Positions 1 through 8,617 of a DNA stretch of 64,000 bases are shown here, piece after piece. Position numbers and translations under genes: made by a program. This DNA is from Enterovibrio sp. JCM 19048 (lineage in GTDB: Bacteria; Pseudomonadota; Gammaproteobacteria; Enterobacterales; Vibrionaceae). The stretch lies in contig BAXE01000001.1 in NCBI GenBank assembly GCA_001310415.1, forward strand, positions 62,001 through 126,000, in the 5' to 3' direction. Under the pieces are notes generated by a model, which saw nothing but the letters and a program-made list of their open reading frames with translations, was not told the origin of the DNA and made no database searches. Position 1 is the first letter of the stretch, and each line of letters starts with the position of its first letter.

Positions 1-112
1 AATAGTCGTAGCCGAAGTTGCTCATGGTTGGATCGTTCGCAAGGCTTGCAGCCGAAAAAGCAGACGAAGATACCGCCGCGATAATAATACCGGCAATCTT
101 TGATTTGCGCAT
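1..112 (-). CDS. Partial exported protein, N-terminus only
   Basis: Only the first 37 codons lie in the window; the gene runs off the left edge. The ATG is at 112-110. The N-terminus (MRKSKIAGIIIAAVSSSAFS, then AASLAND) is a typical Sec signal peptide: basic start, hydrophobic core and small residues before a likely cleavage after A-S-L-A. The mature start contains NFGYDY, which would suit an outer-membrane or periplasmic protein but is too short to assign. No strong Shine-Dalgarno sequence precedes it. The 168 bases between it and the next gene hold no clear terminator. Confidence 0.6.
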   Translation of the reverse strand, partial: MRKSKIAGIIIAAVSSSAFSAASLANDPTMSNFGYDY

Positions 113-280
113 GAAAGGTCTCGTGAAGAATAAAAAGTGTGACTGGTATTCTAATAGAAGTGGCTTTTGTGAAACAACAGCATAGCGGCTTAAATATGCA
201 GCTATGCTGTCAAAATTAGGCAAAAATTCGCCAATTAGTGAGCACTATCTGTTTAACGATTCTGACAATAGGGCTTGGCA

Positions 281-781
281 CTAATTATCTGAATAGTTGA
301 GACGGTTATCACTGATCGCTTTCAGGATGCGTTCAGCATCCAGCACACTGATCCAGGACATCAGATTTGGGTCTTGTTGGATAACAAAAGTGCTCAATTG
401 ATCCATGACCACGTTTCTCAACGCATCCCCCTGCCAAGGCTTCGCAATATAGTAATCCAGGCTGGAGTGATTCACTGCCTGAATGGTCTCTTCAAGGCCA
501 GCTTGACCGGTCAACAGCAGTTTTCTTGCCGCTGCAGTAGCCGGTGACTGGCTGAGTTCGATAAGAAAATCGACCCCCAGATCTTCCGGCATAATATGGT
601 CACAGAGGATCAGGGCCAGTTGCAGTTCATCGGCGTTGGCTTCGGCAAGAATTTCTCTCGCTTCTGCGACGGACTCCGCTGCTTCAATCACGAAATGTTC
701 TTCCAGTTCTGCCAGATCATTGACCACGCTGTCCAGAACGTCGCGTTCATCATCCACGCACAAAATCAGGTACTTGTTCAT
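281..781 (-). CDS. Single-domain response regulator (REC only)
   Basis: This 166-aa protein is almost entirely a CheY-like receiver. The acidic pair sits in CVDDERDVLD, the phospho-acceptor Asp in LILCDHIMPE, the switch Thr in LLLTGQ, and the conserved Lys in YIAKPW. There is no output domain, only a C-terminal helical tail of about 40 residues. Its ATG overlaps the stop of the upstream hybrid kinase gene (ATGA at 781-778), so translational coupling is likely and the two probably form a phosphorelay pair. It resembles the receiver of that kinase and the product at 8057-8530. Family and fold are clear; the signal and partner are inferred from position. Confidence 0.9.
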   Translation of the reverse strand: MNKYLILCVDDERDVLDSVVNDLAELEEHFVIEAAESVAEAREILAEANADELQLALILCDHIMPEDLGVDFLIELSQSPATAAARKLLLTGQAGLEETIQAVNHSSLDYYIAKPWQGDALRNVVMDQLSTFVIQQDPNLMSWISVLDAERILKAISDNRLNYSDN

Positions 782-2733
782 TGTTCCTCCATTAATGGCG
801 TGATTATTTGGGTGTAAGGTAGGGTCACTGTCATTGCCGTAAATTCACCGGGTGACGAACTGACAGAGATGGTTCCGCCGTGATGCTCAACGATTTGTCG
901 GCAAACCGACAGGCCAATTCCCAGGCCAAAATGGCCTTCCCGTTTGGTGGTGTAATTTAATTCGAAAATCTTATTCTTGATGGATTCAGGAATACCTGAG
1001 CCGTTATCCCGCACCGTCACTTTTACTGCCTTCCTGCTGCGAAAAACGGTTTCGCGGGTGGTTACATGAATTTCACCGTTTTGGCTGATAGCGTCCAGCG
1101 CGTTGGAGATAAGGTTTGTCCATACCTGCTGCAGTGCGATGGGTTTGCAGCGGATTGGCCTGAGGTCCCCATAATCTTTGACCAGCTTGATACGTTTTAG
1201 CTGGTTCTCAAACATGATCAGGGTGTCTTCAATGCCTTCATGAATGTCCACCTCGTGCATGGTTTCATCATCCTGTCGGGCATAGGTTTTGAGGCTCTTT
1301 ACCATGTCGGCAATCCGCTGGGCGCAGACGTTGGTTGAGCGAAGCAAACTCCCTGCCTGTTGGAACATATCCCATTGGTTGAGGGTGTTATGAAATTCGC
1401 TCCCCAGCTGTTTGTTCCATCGTTGGATTTCCGCCCCGTCAATTAGCCCCATGTTGACCGCTTTACGCGCCAGGTTGCGGTTGCCAATCATAGGCTCAAT
1501 TTCTTTCGCCATTTTACGTGCATCGGCGGTAGAAACCGGACGGGAGAGCAGGGCATTGGCCATGATTTGGTTTGCCTTGTCCCTTGCATCATCCGCGAGT
1601 TCGACATTGATCAGGGTGCCGATATTGTCTTTCAGCGTGTCGCTGTTGCGCAAAATGGCAGACACGGGATTGTTCAGCTCATGGGCAACCCCGGCCACTA
1701 GCTGACCAAGCATGGCCATTTTCTCTTTTTCCATCAGCTGTTTGTGCGCCTGCTCGAGCGAGAGCAATGTCTGCTGGAGTTTGACTTCCGTATTGATGCT
1801 TCGCTTGAGGCGACGGTTGAAGTGTCGGAGGAGGTAACTGGAAAACAGCGGTAGCAGGTCGTTGCGTGCACGCATTACCTCAGAAAACAGGGAGCGGTTG
1901 AGCTTTAACACCCGGGTGGGTTTGAGTGTAATGCCAGTAGAAAAGGAGACATCACCCGTCACAAATGACATGCCCCCAATCAAGCTGCCTTGCCCTAATC
2001 TCGCCACTTCATGTGCGGCACCGGTCTCATCGCGTTTTATCAGTGCAACTTCGCCTTCGACCACAAACCACAGGAAGGTATTGGGTTTGCCTTCATGGGT
2101 CAGGATATGGTTTTCGCTGTAAGTGCGGTTGACGTGATGGTCATTGTTCGCGCCAAAAAAGTCATCAATGCCATCAATCAGTTCTTTGGCAAGGTCTTCG
2201 TCCGATACGCCCAAGGAAGATTCGATAAAGCCGTGCCGGTATTTCGCCAGCTTGTTTTCGATGTGGGCATCGAGCAGCCTTTTTTGGTCAAGCATATAGC
2301 AATACTTGAGCAGGTCGTCGTTGCAAAAGGCGAGGACATATTGTGTCAGCTCTTTCTTTGCAATGGTGATCAGTTCGTTGTCTGCCCAAGGCTTTGTCAT
2401 GCAGTAGTTGAGACGGCCTTCGTTCACTGCCTGCATGATTTTTTCCAGATCCGGCTGGTCATTCATCAAAACAGTGCGTGCACCGTGGGATGCAGGGTGG
2501 TTATCAATGTTGATTAGAAGGTTAATACCTTCATCCTCACCAAGGGTGTGGTCGCAGATAAACAGAGCAACGCGCCGGTCGGCCGCTTGAAGCGATTCCA
2601 GAATTTCATTTGCAGCGCCTGCGCTGGTAGCGCAAATAATGTCAAACAGCTCGTTGAAACGCGAAAGCTCGCGTTCAATTTGGGCTAAAACAGAAGGGTC
2701 GTCGTCCAGACAAAGGATGACTCGCTGGTTCAT
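778..2733 (-). CDS. Hybrid sensor: REC, cNMP-binding and histidine kinase
   Basis: A soluble protein of about 651 aa with no membrane segment. In order: an N-terminal receiver (VILCLDDDPS, acceptor Asp in FICDHTL, Lys in MTKPW), a helical linker, a cyclic-nucleotide-binding/CRP-like beta-roll (FLWFVVEGEVAL to GQGSLIGGMSFV), a coiled coil, a HisKA box (VAGVAHELNNPVSAI) and a HATPase domain (NLISNALDAI, DNGSGIP, GLGIGLSVC). In the receiver the usual switch Thr/Ser is replaced (VLMND where the neighbour has LLLTG). An upstream TTG at 2787 is in frame, but the ATG at 2733 matches the MNxxxIxCxDD start of its paralogues, so I prefer it. It overlaps the following response-regulator gene by 4 bases. 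Confidence 0.9.
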   Translation of the reverse strand: MNQRVILCLDDDPSVLAQIERELSRFNELFDIICATSAGAANEILESLQAADRRVALFICDHTLGEDEGINLLINIDNHPASHGARTVLMNDQPDLEKIMQAVNEGRLNYCMTKPWADNELITIAKKELTQYVLAFCNDDLLKYCYMLDQKRLLDAHIENKLAKYRHGFIESSLGVSDEDLAKELIDGIDDFFGANNDHHVNRTYSENHILTHEGKPNTFLWFVVEGEVALIKRDETGAAHEVARLGQGSLIGGMSFVTGDVSFSTGITLKPTRVLKLNRSLFSEVMRARNDLLPLFSSYLLRHFNRRLKRSINTEVKLQQTLLSLEQAHKQLMEKEKMAMLGQLVAGVAHELNNPVSAILRNSDTLKDNIGTLINVELADDARDKANQIMANALLSRPVSTADARKMAKEIEPMIGNRNLARKAVNMGLIDGAEIQRWNKQLGSEFHNTLNQWDMFQQAGSLLRSTNVCAQRIADMVKSLKTYARQDDETMHEVDIHEGIEDTLIMFENQLKRIKLVKDYGDLRPIRCKPIALQQVWTNLISNALDAISQNGEIHVTTRETVFRSRKAVKVTVRDNGSGIPESIKNKIFELNYTTKREGHFGLGIGLSVCRQIVEHHGGTISVSSSPGEFTAMTVTLPYTQIITPLMEEQ

Positions 2734-2905
2734 GTTGATACCGTATGTCCGTATTTTGTGAGAGTGTATCTTTTTGGGCGTCTTCAAGCTGAGAAGAACG
2801 CTGCAAACTGGTACATAACTTTCTGAAACCTCAACTTCCCATGGGGTTATGTGGCCGTTTGGTTTACACTTTTTCCAAACTAAAGCCGGATGCTACGGAG
2901 TAAAA

Positions 2906-4217
2906 ATGATATTTGGAAAATATGCGGCTATTGCGGGTGCAGTAGCGATTGGGGCGATTTGGCCATTTGCTACGGGACAAATTGGACAATCCCTGTACGA
3001 GCAAGAAATTGAGAACATGAAGTCTCCGTACTTGACCGTCGAAACTGAGTCCTATGACCGTGGTTATTTGTCGTCTGAGTGGTAACTCGCTTATCCCTGA
3101 CCGGCGAAATGAAAGCGCTGTATGAAAGCGAAGGCTTACCAAGCAGCTACACCATTCTAAGTCATGTCGAGCATGGTCTGTTGGGTGTTAGCTCAATCTC
3201 AACATTGGGTATGACACCCGAACTGACATCATTGACTGAAAAACTCTGGCAGGGTGATGAGTCGCTCTAACAATTGTTAGCGAAACCTCTCTATTTGGTG
3301 ATACGCAGTTAGATGTTACTGTCCGCGCGATGGATGGGGACAATGAAGATTTTAAAATCACCAGTTCACCGGCCAATATTTCAGGCACTGTTGATAAAGA
3401 CCGCAACATTGTGTTTGAAATGGAAATGCCCAACCTGACCATAGTCTCACCAGACGATGAAACACTGTCGTTCAATGAAATCACTGGCAGTGGTCAAGGT
3501 CAAATGGTCGATGAAATGTGGGTAGGTGTCCAGCAATTCAACATTTCAAAGAGCGCTTTTAGCATTGATGGCGAAACCATGGATATCGCCAATCTCGGCA
3601 TGAATGTGAAAAATGCCCTGGTTACCATAGACGGTAGTGATGTGGCGACCGCCAGCAAAGATGCGTTGCGCGTAGACAGCATCAACACACTCTCTTTCCA
3701 GGAAATGGATGTTCCTAACATCCTGTCTCTGGATAATTTCAAAATTGGCATGAATTTGTTGAAGATTGACTACCAATCCCTGATTACATTGGCGACCATG
3801 TCTGATGCAATGGGAGAGGAACCAAGCGAAGAAGACGTCAACAAGCTGGTTACCGTGCTAGACACTCTGGTGGAAAAAGGCCTGACGTTCGAAATCCTGC
3901 CACTGGAAATGGACACACCGGAAGGCAATGTTAATGCCAGATTTGACCTGACTATCGAGCCTGGTTTAGGCAGTGTTACCCAGAACATTACTTTGCTGAC
4001 CAGTAAGTTGAAAGGCAACTTGTTTGTGAATGTGCCTGCAGCGTATGTGAATGGTGTACCAGAGGTTTCCGCGTCTATCGCAAACCTTGAACCTTATGGT
4101 TTTATCAGCGAAACCGCCGATGGAATGACGCTCACAGCGAAAATTGAAGGCGATCAGGCTGTTTCGCCGAGTGGCCAGCGTGTACCGATTGGTCTGCTGA
4201 TGATGATGTTCATGTAA
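2906..4217 (+). CDS. DUF945 (YdgA-like) protein, two frameshifts
   Basis: Restored length is about 437 aa. It starts at ATG 2906 behind GGAG and opens with a single hydrophobic N-terminal segment (YAAIAGAVAIGAIWPFATG), then the family pattern of GQ-x5-YE near the N-terminus followed by a long beta-rich periplasmic region. The frame breaks near 3081 (codons for SSEW then VTRL; a G is missing from a GGG run) and near 3270 (DESL then TIVSET). Both repair with one inserted base. YdgA/DUF945 proteins are periplasmic or inner-membrane anchored with no established catalytic role. It stands alone, followed by a strong terminator. Confidence 0.82.
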
Positions 4218-4235
4218 ACACCCTCTATAAAACTG

Positions 4236-4268
4236 AGCCAGTACGTCGATGATGTACTGGCTTTTTTT
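4236..4268 (+). terminator. Rho-independent terminator
   Basis: Perfect 9-bp stem AGCCAGTAC / GTACTGGCT followed by seven T residues, 18 bases after the DUF945 stop. Confidence 0.9.
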
Positions 4269-4432
4269 ATGGGGTTTTGCAAATTTCCGTCGCACCGCTC
4301 TTTCATTTGTGACAAAGCGTAAAATTACTTTCATCTTGGCTAGTATTTTTATCATCTTGGACGAAACTGTAGTTGTTAAGCACAGAGATTTATTCCCTGT
4401 TCTATAAAAATGTCTCATAACCAGGGGGATGC

Positions 4433-4852
4433 ATGGAGTCGATAAAAGTCAAAGATTACATGAACAAACGACCTGTCACCTTTAAAGTTTCCATGCCGCT
4501 ATCGATCGCCATGGGAAAAATGTTGAATGCGCAGCAAACAGGCGGTCCTGTTATCGATGACAACAACCGCGTCGTGGGTTTTTTATCTGAACAAGACCTT
4601 ATTCATAAACTGCTTCGTGTAGGTTATTACTGTCAGGACAGTGACAACGTTGCGGACTGTATGCGGGGCGACGTAAAAACAGTAAGTCCGGATGAAAGCG
4701 TGATTAAGCTGGCTGAAGAGATGCTTCCTGCCAAACCGAAGGTTTACCCTGTGGTGGATGAAGACGACAGACTGATCGGTGTCATTTCTCGGCGCGACAT
4801 CTTACGGGCAATCGCGACCCAAATTGACGACTGCTTCCATCATCAGGTTTAG
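4433..4852 (+). CDS. CBS-domain-pair protein
   Basis: This 139-aa protein consists of two CBS motifs (about residues 5-62 and 75-135). Each has the typical hydrophobic pattern and a G-[FV]-[LI]-S-x-x-D-[IL] end (VGFLSEQDL, IGVISRRDI). Stand-alone CBS pairs bind adenine nucleotides and act as regulatory modules, but the partner cannot be read here. The start ATG follows a good AGGGGGA ribosome-binding site. The gene is monocistronic, with terminators before and after it. Confidence 0.92.
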   Translation: MESIKVKDYMNKRPVTFKVSMPLSIAMGKMLNAQQTGGPVIDDNNRVVGFLSEQDLIHKLLRVGYYCQDSDNVADCMRGDVKTVSPDESVIKLAEEMLPAKPKVYPVVDEDDRLIGVISRRDILRAIATQIDDCFHHQV

Positions 4853-4885
4853 TCCTTCAAATAATTTGAATAACTTGTATCAAAG

Positions 4886-4909
4886 AAGGTGCTTGTAGCA
4901 CCTTTTTTT
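4886..4909 (+). terminator. Rho-independent terminator
   Basis: Stem AAGGTGCT / AGCACCTT with a 3-base loop, then a run of T, shortly after the CBS gene. Confidence 0.88.
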
Positions 4910-5030
4910 GTGACAAGATAAACGGTCATTTCACGCAACTATTCTACGCATATATTGCCGTGAAGTGAGCAATGAGCAGGGTAAGCCTTAGGCGCCAATC
5001 AGTTTCAGGGATGCACAATCAGGGAAGGCT

Positions 5031-6503
5031 ATGCCAGGTCAGCAGCAAGCGAAATTTCTCAACGGCTCAATCATGCGCCACATTACCATTATGTCCACAT
5101 CCGGCGCAGTCGGGCTGATGGCACTCTTTCTTGTCGATCTGGCAGACATGTTTTTTATCAGCTTGCTGGGTCAGGTTGAGTTGGCGGCAGCGGTTGGTTT
5201 TGCTGGAACCATCGTCTTTTTTTCCACGTCCGTGTCGATTGGTACCTCGATTGCCATGGGCGCCTTGGTCAGTCGCGCATTGGGCGCGGGTGACAAAGAT
5301 CAGGCCAGGCGGATGACCGCCAGTGTGATGATTTTTTCTGCCTTGGTCAGCATTATTACTGTTGCTGTGATATTGCTGTTTCTTCCCCCGATCCTTTCCC
5401 TGATAGGTGCGACCGGTGAAGCAGCCGAAAAGGCAGCGGACTTTCTGCATATCCTGCTACCCGGTGCTCCCCTTATGGCAATGGGGATGGCAGGTGGTGC
5501 GGCACTTCGTGGCGTGGGGGATGCCAAGCGTTCAATGTCAGCGACCTTAGCCGCAGGTGCAGTTAACGCCATTTTGGATCCTATCTTTATTTTCGGTCTT
5601 TCGATGGGGGTTGAAGGTGCTGCAACCGCGTCTTTGATTTCCCGCTTTGTCCTATTTGGTGTGGCTTTCCAAGCGGTATACAAAAAACACGACCTTATCG
5701 CCACGCCAAGTGTGACAGACATGAAAAACCATGCTCGCGCGATAGTGGGCATTGCCGGGCCTGCAATTATTACGAACACAGCTACACCCATAGGCAACGC
5801 CATAGTGACAGCTCAAATTGCAAAGTTTGGTGCAGATTATGTTGCGGGTTATGCGGTTATGGGGCGGCTATTACCTGTCTCGTTTGCCCTGATTTTTTCA
5901 CTATCCGGCGCGGTGGGGCCTATCCTTGGCCAAAATTACGGCGCACTGCGGTTTGACCGTGTTCGCCGGACTCTGAGCGATTCCACCAAATTTGTCACTG
6001 GTTACTGCATTGCCGTTGCTGTCATCCTCTATTTGGCGCAAAACCTGATTGTGAAGGCGTTCAGCTTGGATGGTGACGCCGCGTCAATCATCACCCTGTT
6101 TTGCACTTATATTGCTATCACTTTCATTTTCAACGGCACGCTGTTTATTTCCAATGCAGCGTTTAACAACCTTAACCGCCCGGCCTGGTCAACCATTTTG
6201 AACCTCGGTAAAGCGACTGTCGGCACCATCCCATTTGTTTATGTCGGAGGGCATATTGCAGGTGCTGAGGGTGTGTTGATAGGGCAGGCTATCGGTTCAA
6301 TTTTGTTTGGTATTGCGGGTTATTTTCTGGTTCAACGACTGATTGACCAATTGGCACGTGATCATGAGCTGAAAGAAGAAGATTTAGTGCCGGTAGAGCC
6401 CATGGTGCCAGCGGCGGGCTTAACCAGTTGCCGTGAAGTGATGGCAGATGAGGTTGAGGAACTTATCGCAGACAGTGAAACTGGAAAAACAGAAGGAAGG
6501 TAA
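5031..6503 (+). CDS. MATE family multidrug/Na+ (or H+) antiporter
   Basis: This 490-aa inner-membrane protein has about 12 hydrophobic segments in two pseudo-repeats. Family signs are the N-terminal LxxxxLVDxxDMFFISxLG stretch, GTSIAMGALVSRALGAGD and AALRGVGDAKRSM in the first half, and VGPILGQNYGA in the second. MATE proteins export cationic drugs or metabolites in exchange for Na+ or H+; substrate and ion cannot be told here. A hydrophilic tail of about 50 residues rich in Glu (EEDLVPVEP) is longer than usual. GGGAAGG lies before the ATG. The frame is intact, unlike many neighbours. Confidence 0.92.
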   Translation: MPGQQQAKFLNGSIMRHITIMSTSGAVGLMALFLVDLADMFFISLLGQVELAAAVGFAGTIVFFSTSVSIGTSIAMGALVSRALGAGDKDQARRMTASVMIFSALVSIITVAVILLFLPPILSLIGATGEAAEKAADFLHILLPGAPLMAMGMAGGAALRGVGDAKRSMSATLAAGAVNAILDPIFIFGLSMGVEGAATASLISRFVLFGVAFQAVYKKHDLIATPSVTDMKNHARAIVGIAGPAIITNTATPIGNAIVTAQIAKFGADYVAGYAVMGRLLPVSFALIFSLSGAVGPILGQNYGALRFDRVRRTLSDSTKFVTGYCIAVAVILYLAQNLIVKAFSLDGDAASIITLFCTYIAITFIFNGTLFISNAAFNNLNRPAWSTILNLGKATVGTIPFVYVGGHIAGAEGVLIGQAIGSILFGIAGYFLVQRLIDQLARDHELKEEDLVPVEPMVPAAGLTSCREVMADEVEELIADSETGKTEGR

Positions 6504-6578
6504 CTGGCTGAATTGCTGCCTGTTTATTGATCTATTTCAGGGCTTCCTGACATCAATACGCGCAGAATGATCCCTATT

Positions 6579-6611
6579 GCTCACGGAGTGTGAGCCTTTG
6601 CTTTTTAGGGA
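6579..6611 (+). terminator. Possible weak terminator
   Basis: A 6-bp GC-rich hairpin (GCTCAC / GTGAGC, 5-base loop) followed by a T-rich stretch, between the MATE and SLC13 genes. The stem is short, so this is tentative. Confidence 0.35.
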
Positions 6612-6623
6612 CGACGAGCGATT

Positions 6624-8038
6624 ATGCGCATTCAGGCAAAATACCTTCTACCGGTTTTAATTCCTTTGATTGTGGTGCTGTTACCGGCATCAGTATTTCC
6701 TTTCGAGACACTCACCGTCATGCAGCAGCGTGCGATAGCGTTGTTCTTGCTGGCTGCGCTTTGCTGGGTGCTGGAACCCATCCCCATTTATGCCACATCT
6801 GTGGTGGTTATCGTGCTGGAACTTCTCTTTCTTTCGGACAAGGGGCTTATCTGGTTTAGGGCGGACGCCGGTACCCCAGCGTTTGGTGAGTCTTTGCACT
6901 ACACCAGCATTATGGCAACGTTTGCCAGCCCGATTATCATGCTGTTTCTGGGTGGTTTCTTCCTTGCTATGGCGGCGACCAAATACCGTCTGGATATCAA
7001 CCTTGCAAGGGTGCTGCTCAAACCTTTTGGCCATCAGCGAAAATGGTGATGGCTGGTCTAATGTTGATCACTGCCGTTTTCTCCATGTTTATGTCGAACA
7101 CGGCGACCACGGCCATGATGCTGGCGATACTTACGCCGATCCTGGCAATATTCAAACCCAATGATCCGGGTAAAATTGCCTTTGCGTTGTCGATTCCCGT
7201 TGCTGCAAACATCGGTGGTATCGGAACCCCAATCGGCACGCCGCCAAATGCTATCGCACTGAAATATATCTCGGCGGAAAACATGATCACCTTTGGCGAA
7301 TGGATGGCATTCGGTGTCCCATTTGTGGTCGTAATGCTGGTTCTGGCCTGGGCATTGCTGAGCTTCATGTTTCCTTCCGATGAATCATCAATCAGCCTTT
7401 CGATTAAAGGACGTTTCCTGAAAACACCGAAAGCGATCACTGTATACGTTACGTTCGCTGTTACCGTATTGCTGTGGTTGATGGGTTCTAGCCATGGCAT
7501 GAACTCTTACACGGTTGCCCTTATTCCTGTCGCGGTATTCTCAATGACAGGGATCATCAACAAAGAAGACCTGAAGAAAGTGTCTTGGGACGTGCTTTGG
7601 CTGGTATCGGGTGGTTTCGCGTTGGGTCTTGCGCTGGATAAAACGGGGCTGGCCAGTTTGCTGGTACACAGCATTCCTTTTGAAAACTATGCGGCAGAGC
7701 TTGTCTTGGTGGGGGCGGCGGCACTTTGTCTCATCATGGCCAACTTTATGTCCCATACTGCTACGGCTAACTTACTGATGCCAATTATGGCGGCGCTTGG
7801 ATTCTCCATGACGTCATTGGCACCGCTTGGCGGCGAAACAACCCTGATCCTGATTGTGACGTTTGCAGCGTCTCTCGGTATGTCTTTGCCTATCAGTACA
7901 CCGCCGAATGCTTTGGCGCATGCTACCGGTCATGTAAACAGCAACCAAATGGCTAAAGTCGGTGTGATATTGGGTATTGTGGGTGTTGCACTCAGCTTTG
8001 TGATGGTGTGGATACTGCACCAGATTAATTTCCTATAA
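6624..8038 (+). CDS. SLC13/DASS family anion:Na+ symporter, one frameshift
   Basis: Restored length is 471 aa with about 11-12 hydrophobic segments. Both signature SNT/P-type hairpins of the divalent anion:sodium symporter family are visible: GGIGTPIGTPPNA in the first half and SLPISTPPNALAHA near the end, with EPIPIYATSV near the N-terminus. Family members import dicarboxylates, citrate or sulfate with Na+. The frame breaks near 7045, where KWVMAGLM is split by loss of one G from GGG; one inserted base restores it. The next gene is a response regulator 18 bases on, probably in the same transcript. Confidence 0.88.
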
Positions 8039-8056
8039 CAGTAACTGGGGAAACAG

Positions 8057-8530
8057 ATGGAAAAGGTAAACATTATTTGTGTTGATGATCAGCGTGAAGT
8101 GCTGGATGCCGTACTGAAAGATCTCGCTTCCCTTTCGGTTGCCTTCCATATTGAAGATTGTGAATCTGCGGATGAAGCGCTGGATCTTATCGATGAACTG
8201 GATGCGGAAGGCGAGCACGTCGCGCTCATTATCTCTGACCATGTCATGCCAGAAAAAACCGGTGTCGAATTGCTGACAGAAGTGTCTCTGGACCCACGTT
8301 TTCGCCATACCCGCAAAGTACTGTTAACCGGTCAGGCAACCCATGCCGATACCATTGAAGCGATAAACAACGCGGCAATTGAACGCTACTTTGAAAAGCC
8401 CTGGAAGGCGGATGCCTTGCTTGATGCAGCGAAGCGTTTGGCAACCCAGTATGTTTTTGATGCCGGTTTGGATTACCGTGACTACCAGGACTTGCTTGAT
8501 ACCCAGGTGATTCTGGATCGGTTGAAATAA
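8057..8530 (+). CDS. Single-domain response regulator (REC only)
   Basis: A 157-aa receiver: IICVDDQREVLD start, acceptor Asp in IISDHVMPE, switch Thr in VLLTGQ, Lys in YFEKPW. It is a clear paralogue of the receiver at 281-781 and of the N-terminal receiver in the hybrid kinase at 778-2733; all share the CVDD/CLDD start, the A-V/I-N pattern before the Lys strand and a KPW motif. There is no output domain. It lies 18 bases after the SLC13 gene behind GGGGAAA. A role in transport or metabolic signalling is only a positional guess. Confidence 0.9.
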   Translation: MEKVNIICVDDQREVLDAVLKDLASLSVAFHIEDCESADEALDLIDELDAEGEHVALIISDHVMPEKTGVELLTEVSLDPRFRHTRKVLLTGQATHADTIEAINNAAIERYFEKPWKADALLDAAKRLATQYVFDAGLDYRDYQDLLDTQVILDRLK

Positions 8531-8554
8531 AGAGTAATACTTTGATAAAACGTC

Positions 8555-8586
8555 TTGACCTTGGAGTTATCTCCAAGGTTTAGACT
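8555..8586 (+). promoter_or_regulatory. MerR-family (ZntR/CueR-type) promoter of zntA
   Basis: -35 TTGACC (8555-8560) and -10 TAGACT (8581-8586) are separated by 20 bp, the over-long spacer typical of MerR-activated promoters. The spacer carries a perfect dyad ACCTTGGAG-TTAT-CTCCAAGGT (8558-8579), close in form to ZntR and CueR operators. No merR-type gene is present in the window. Confidence 0.85.
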
Positions 8587-8617
8587 GTAGGCATCAATGA
8601 GAAAAGGAGAGTCCTTT

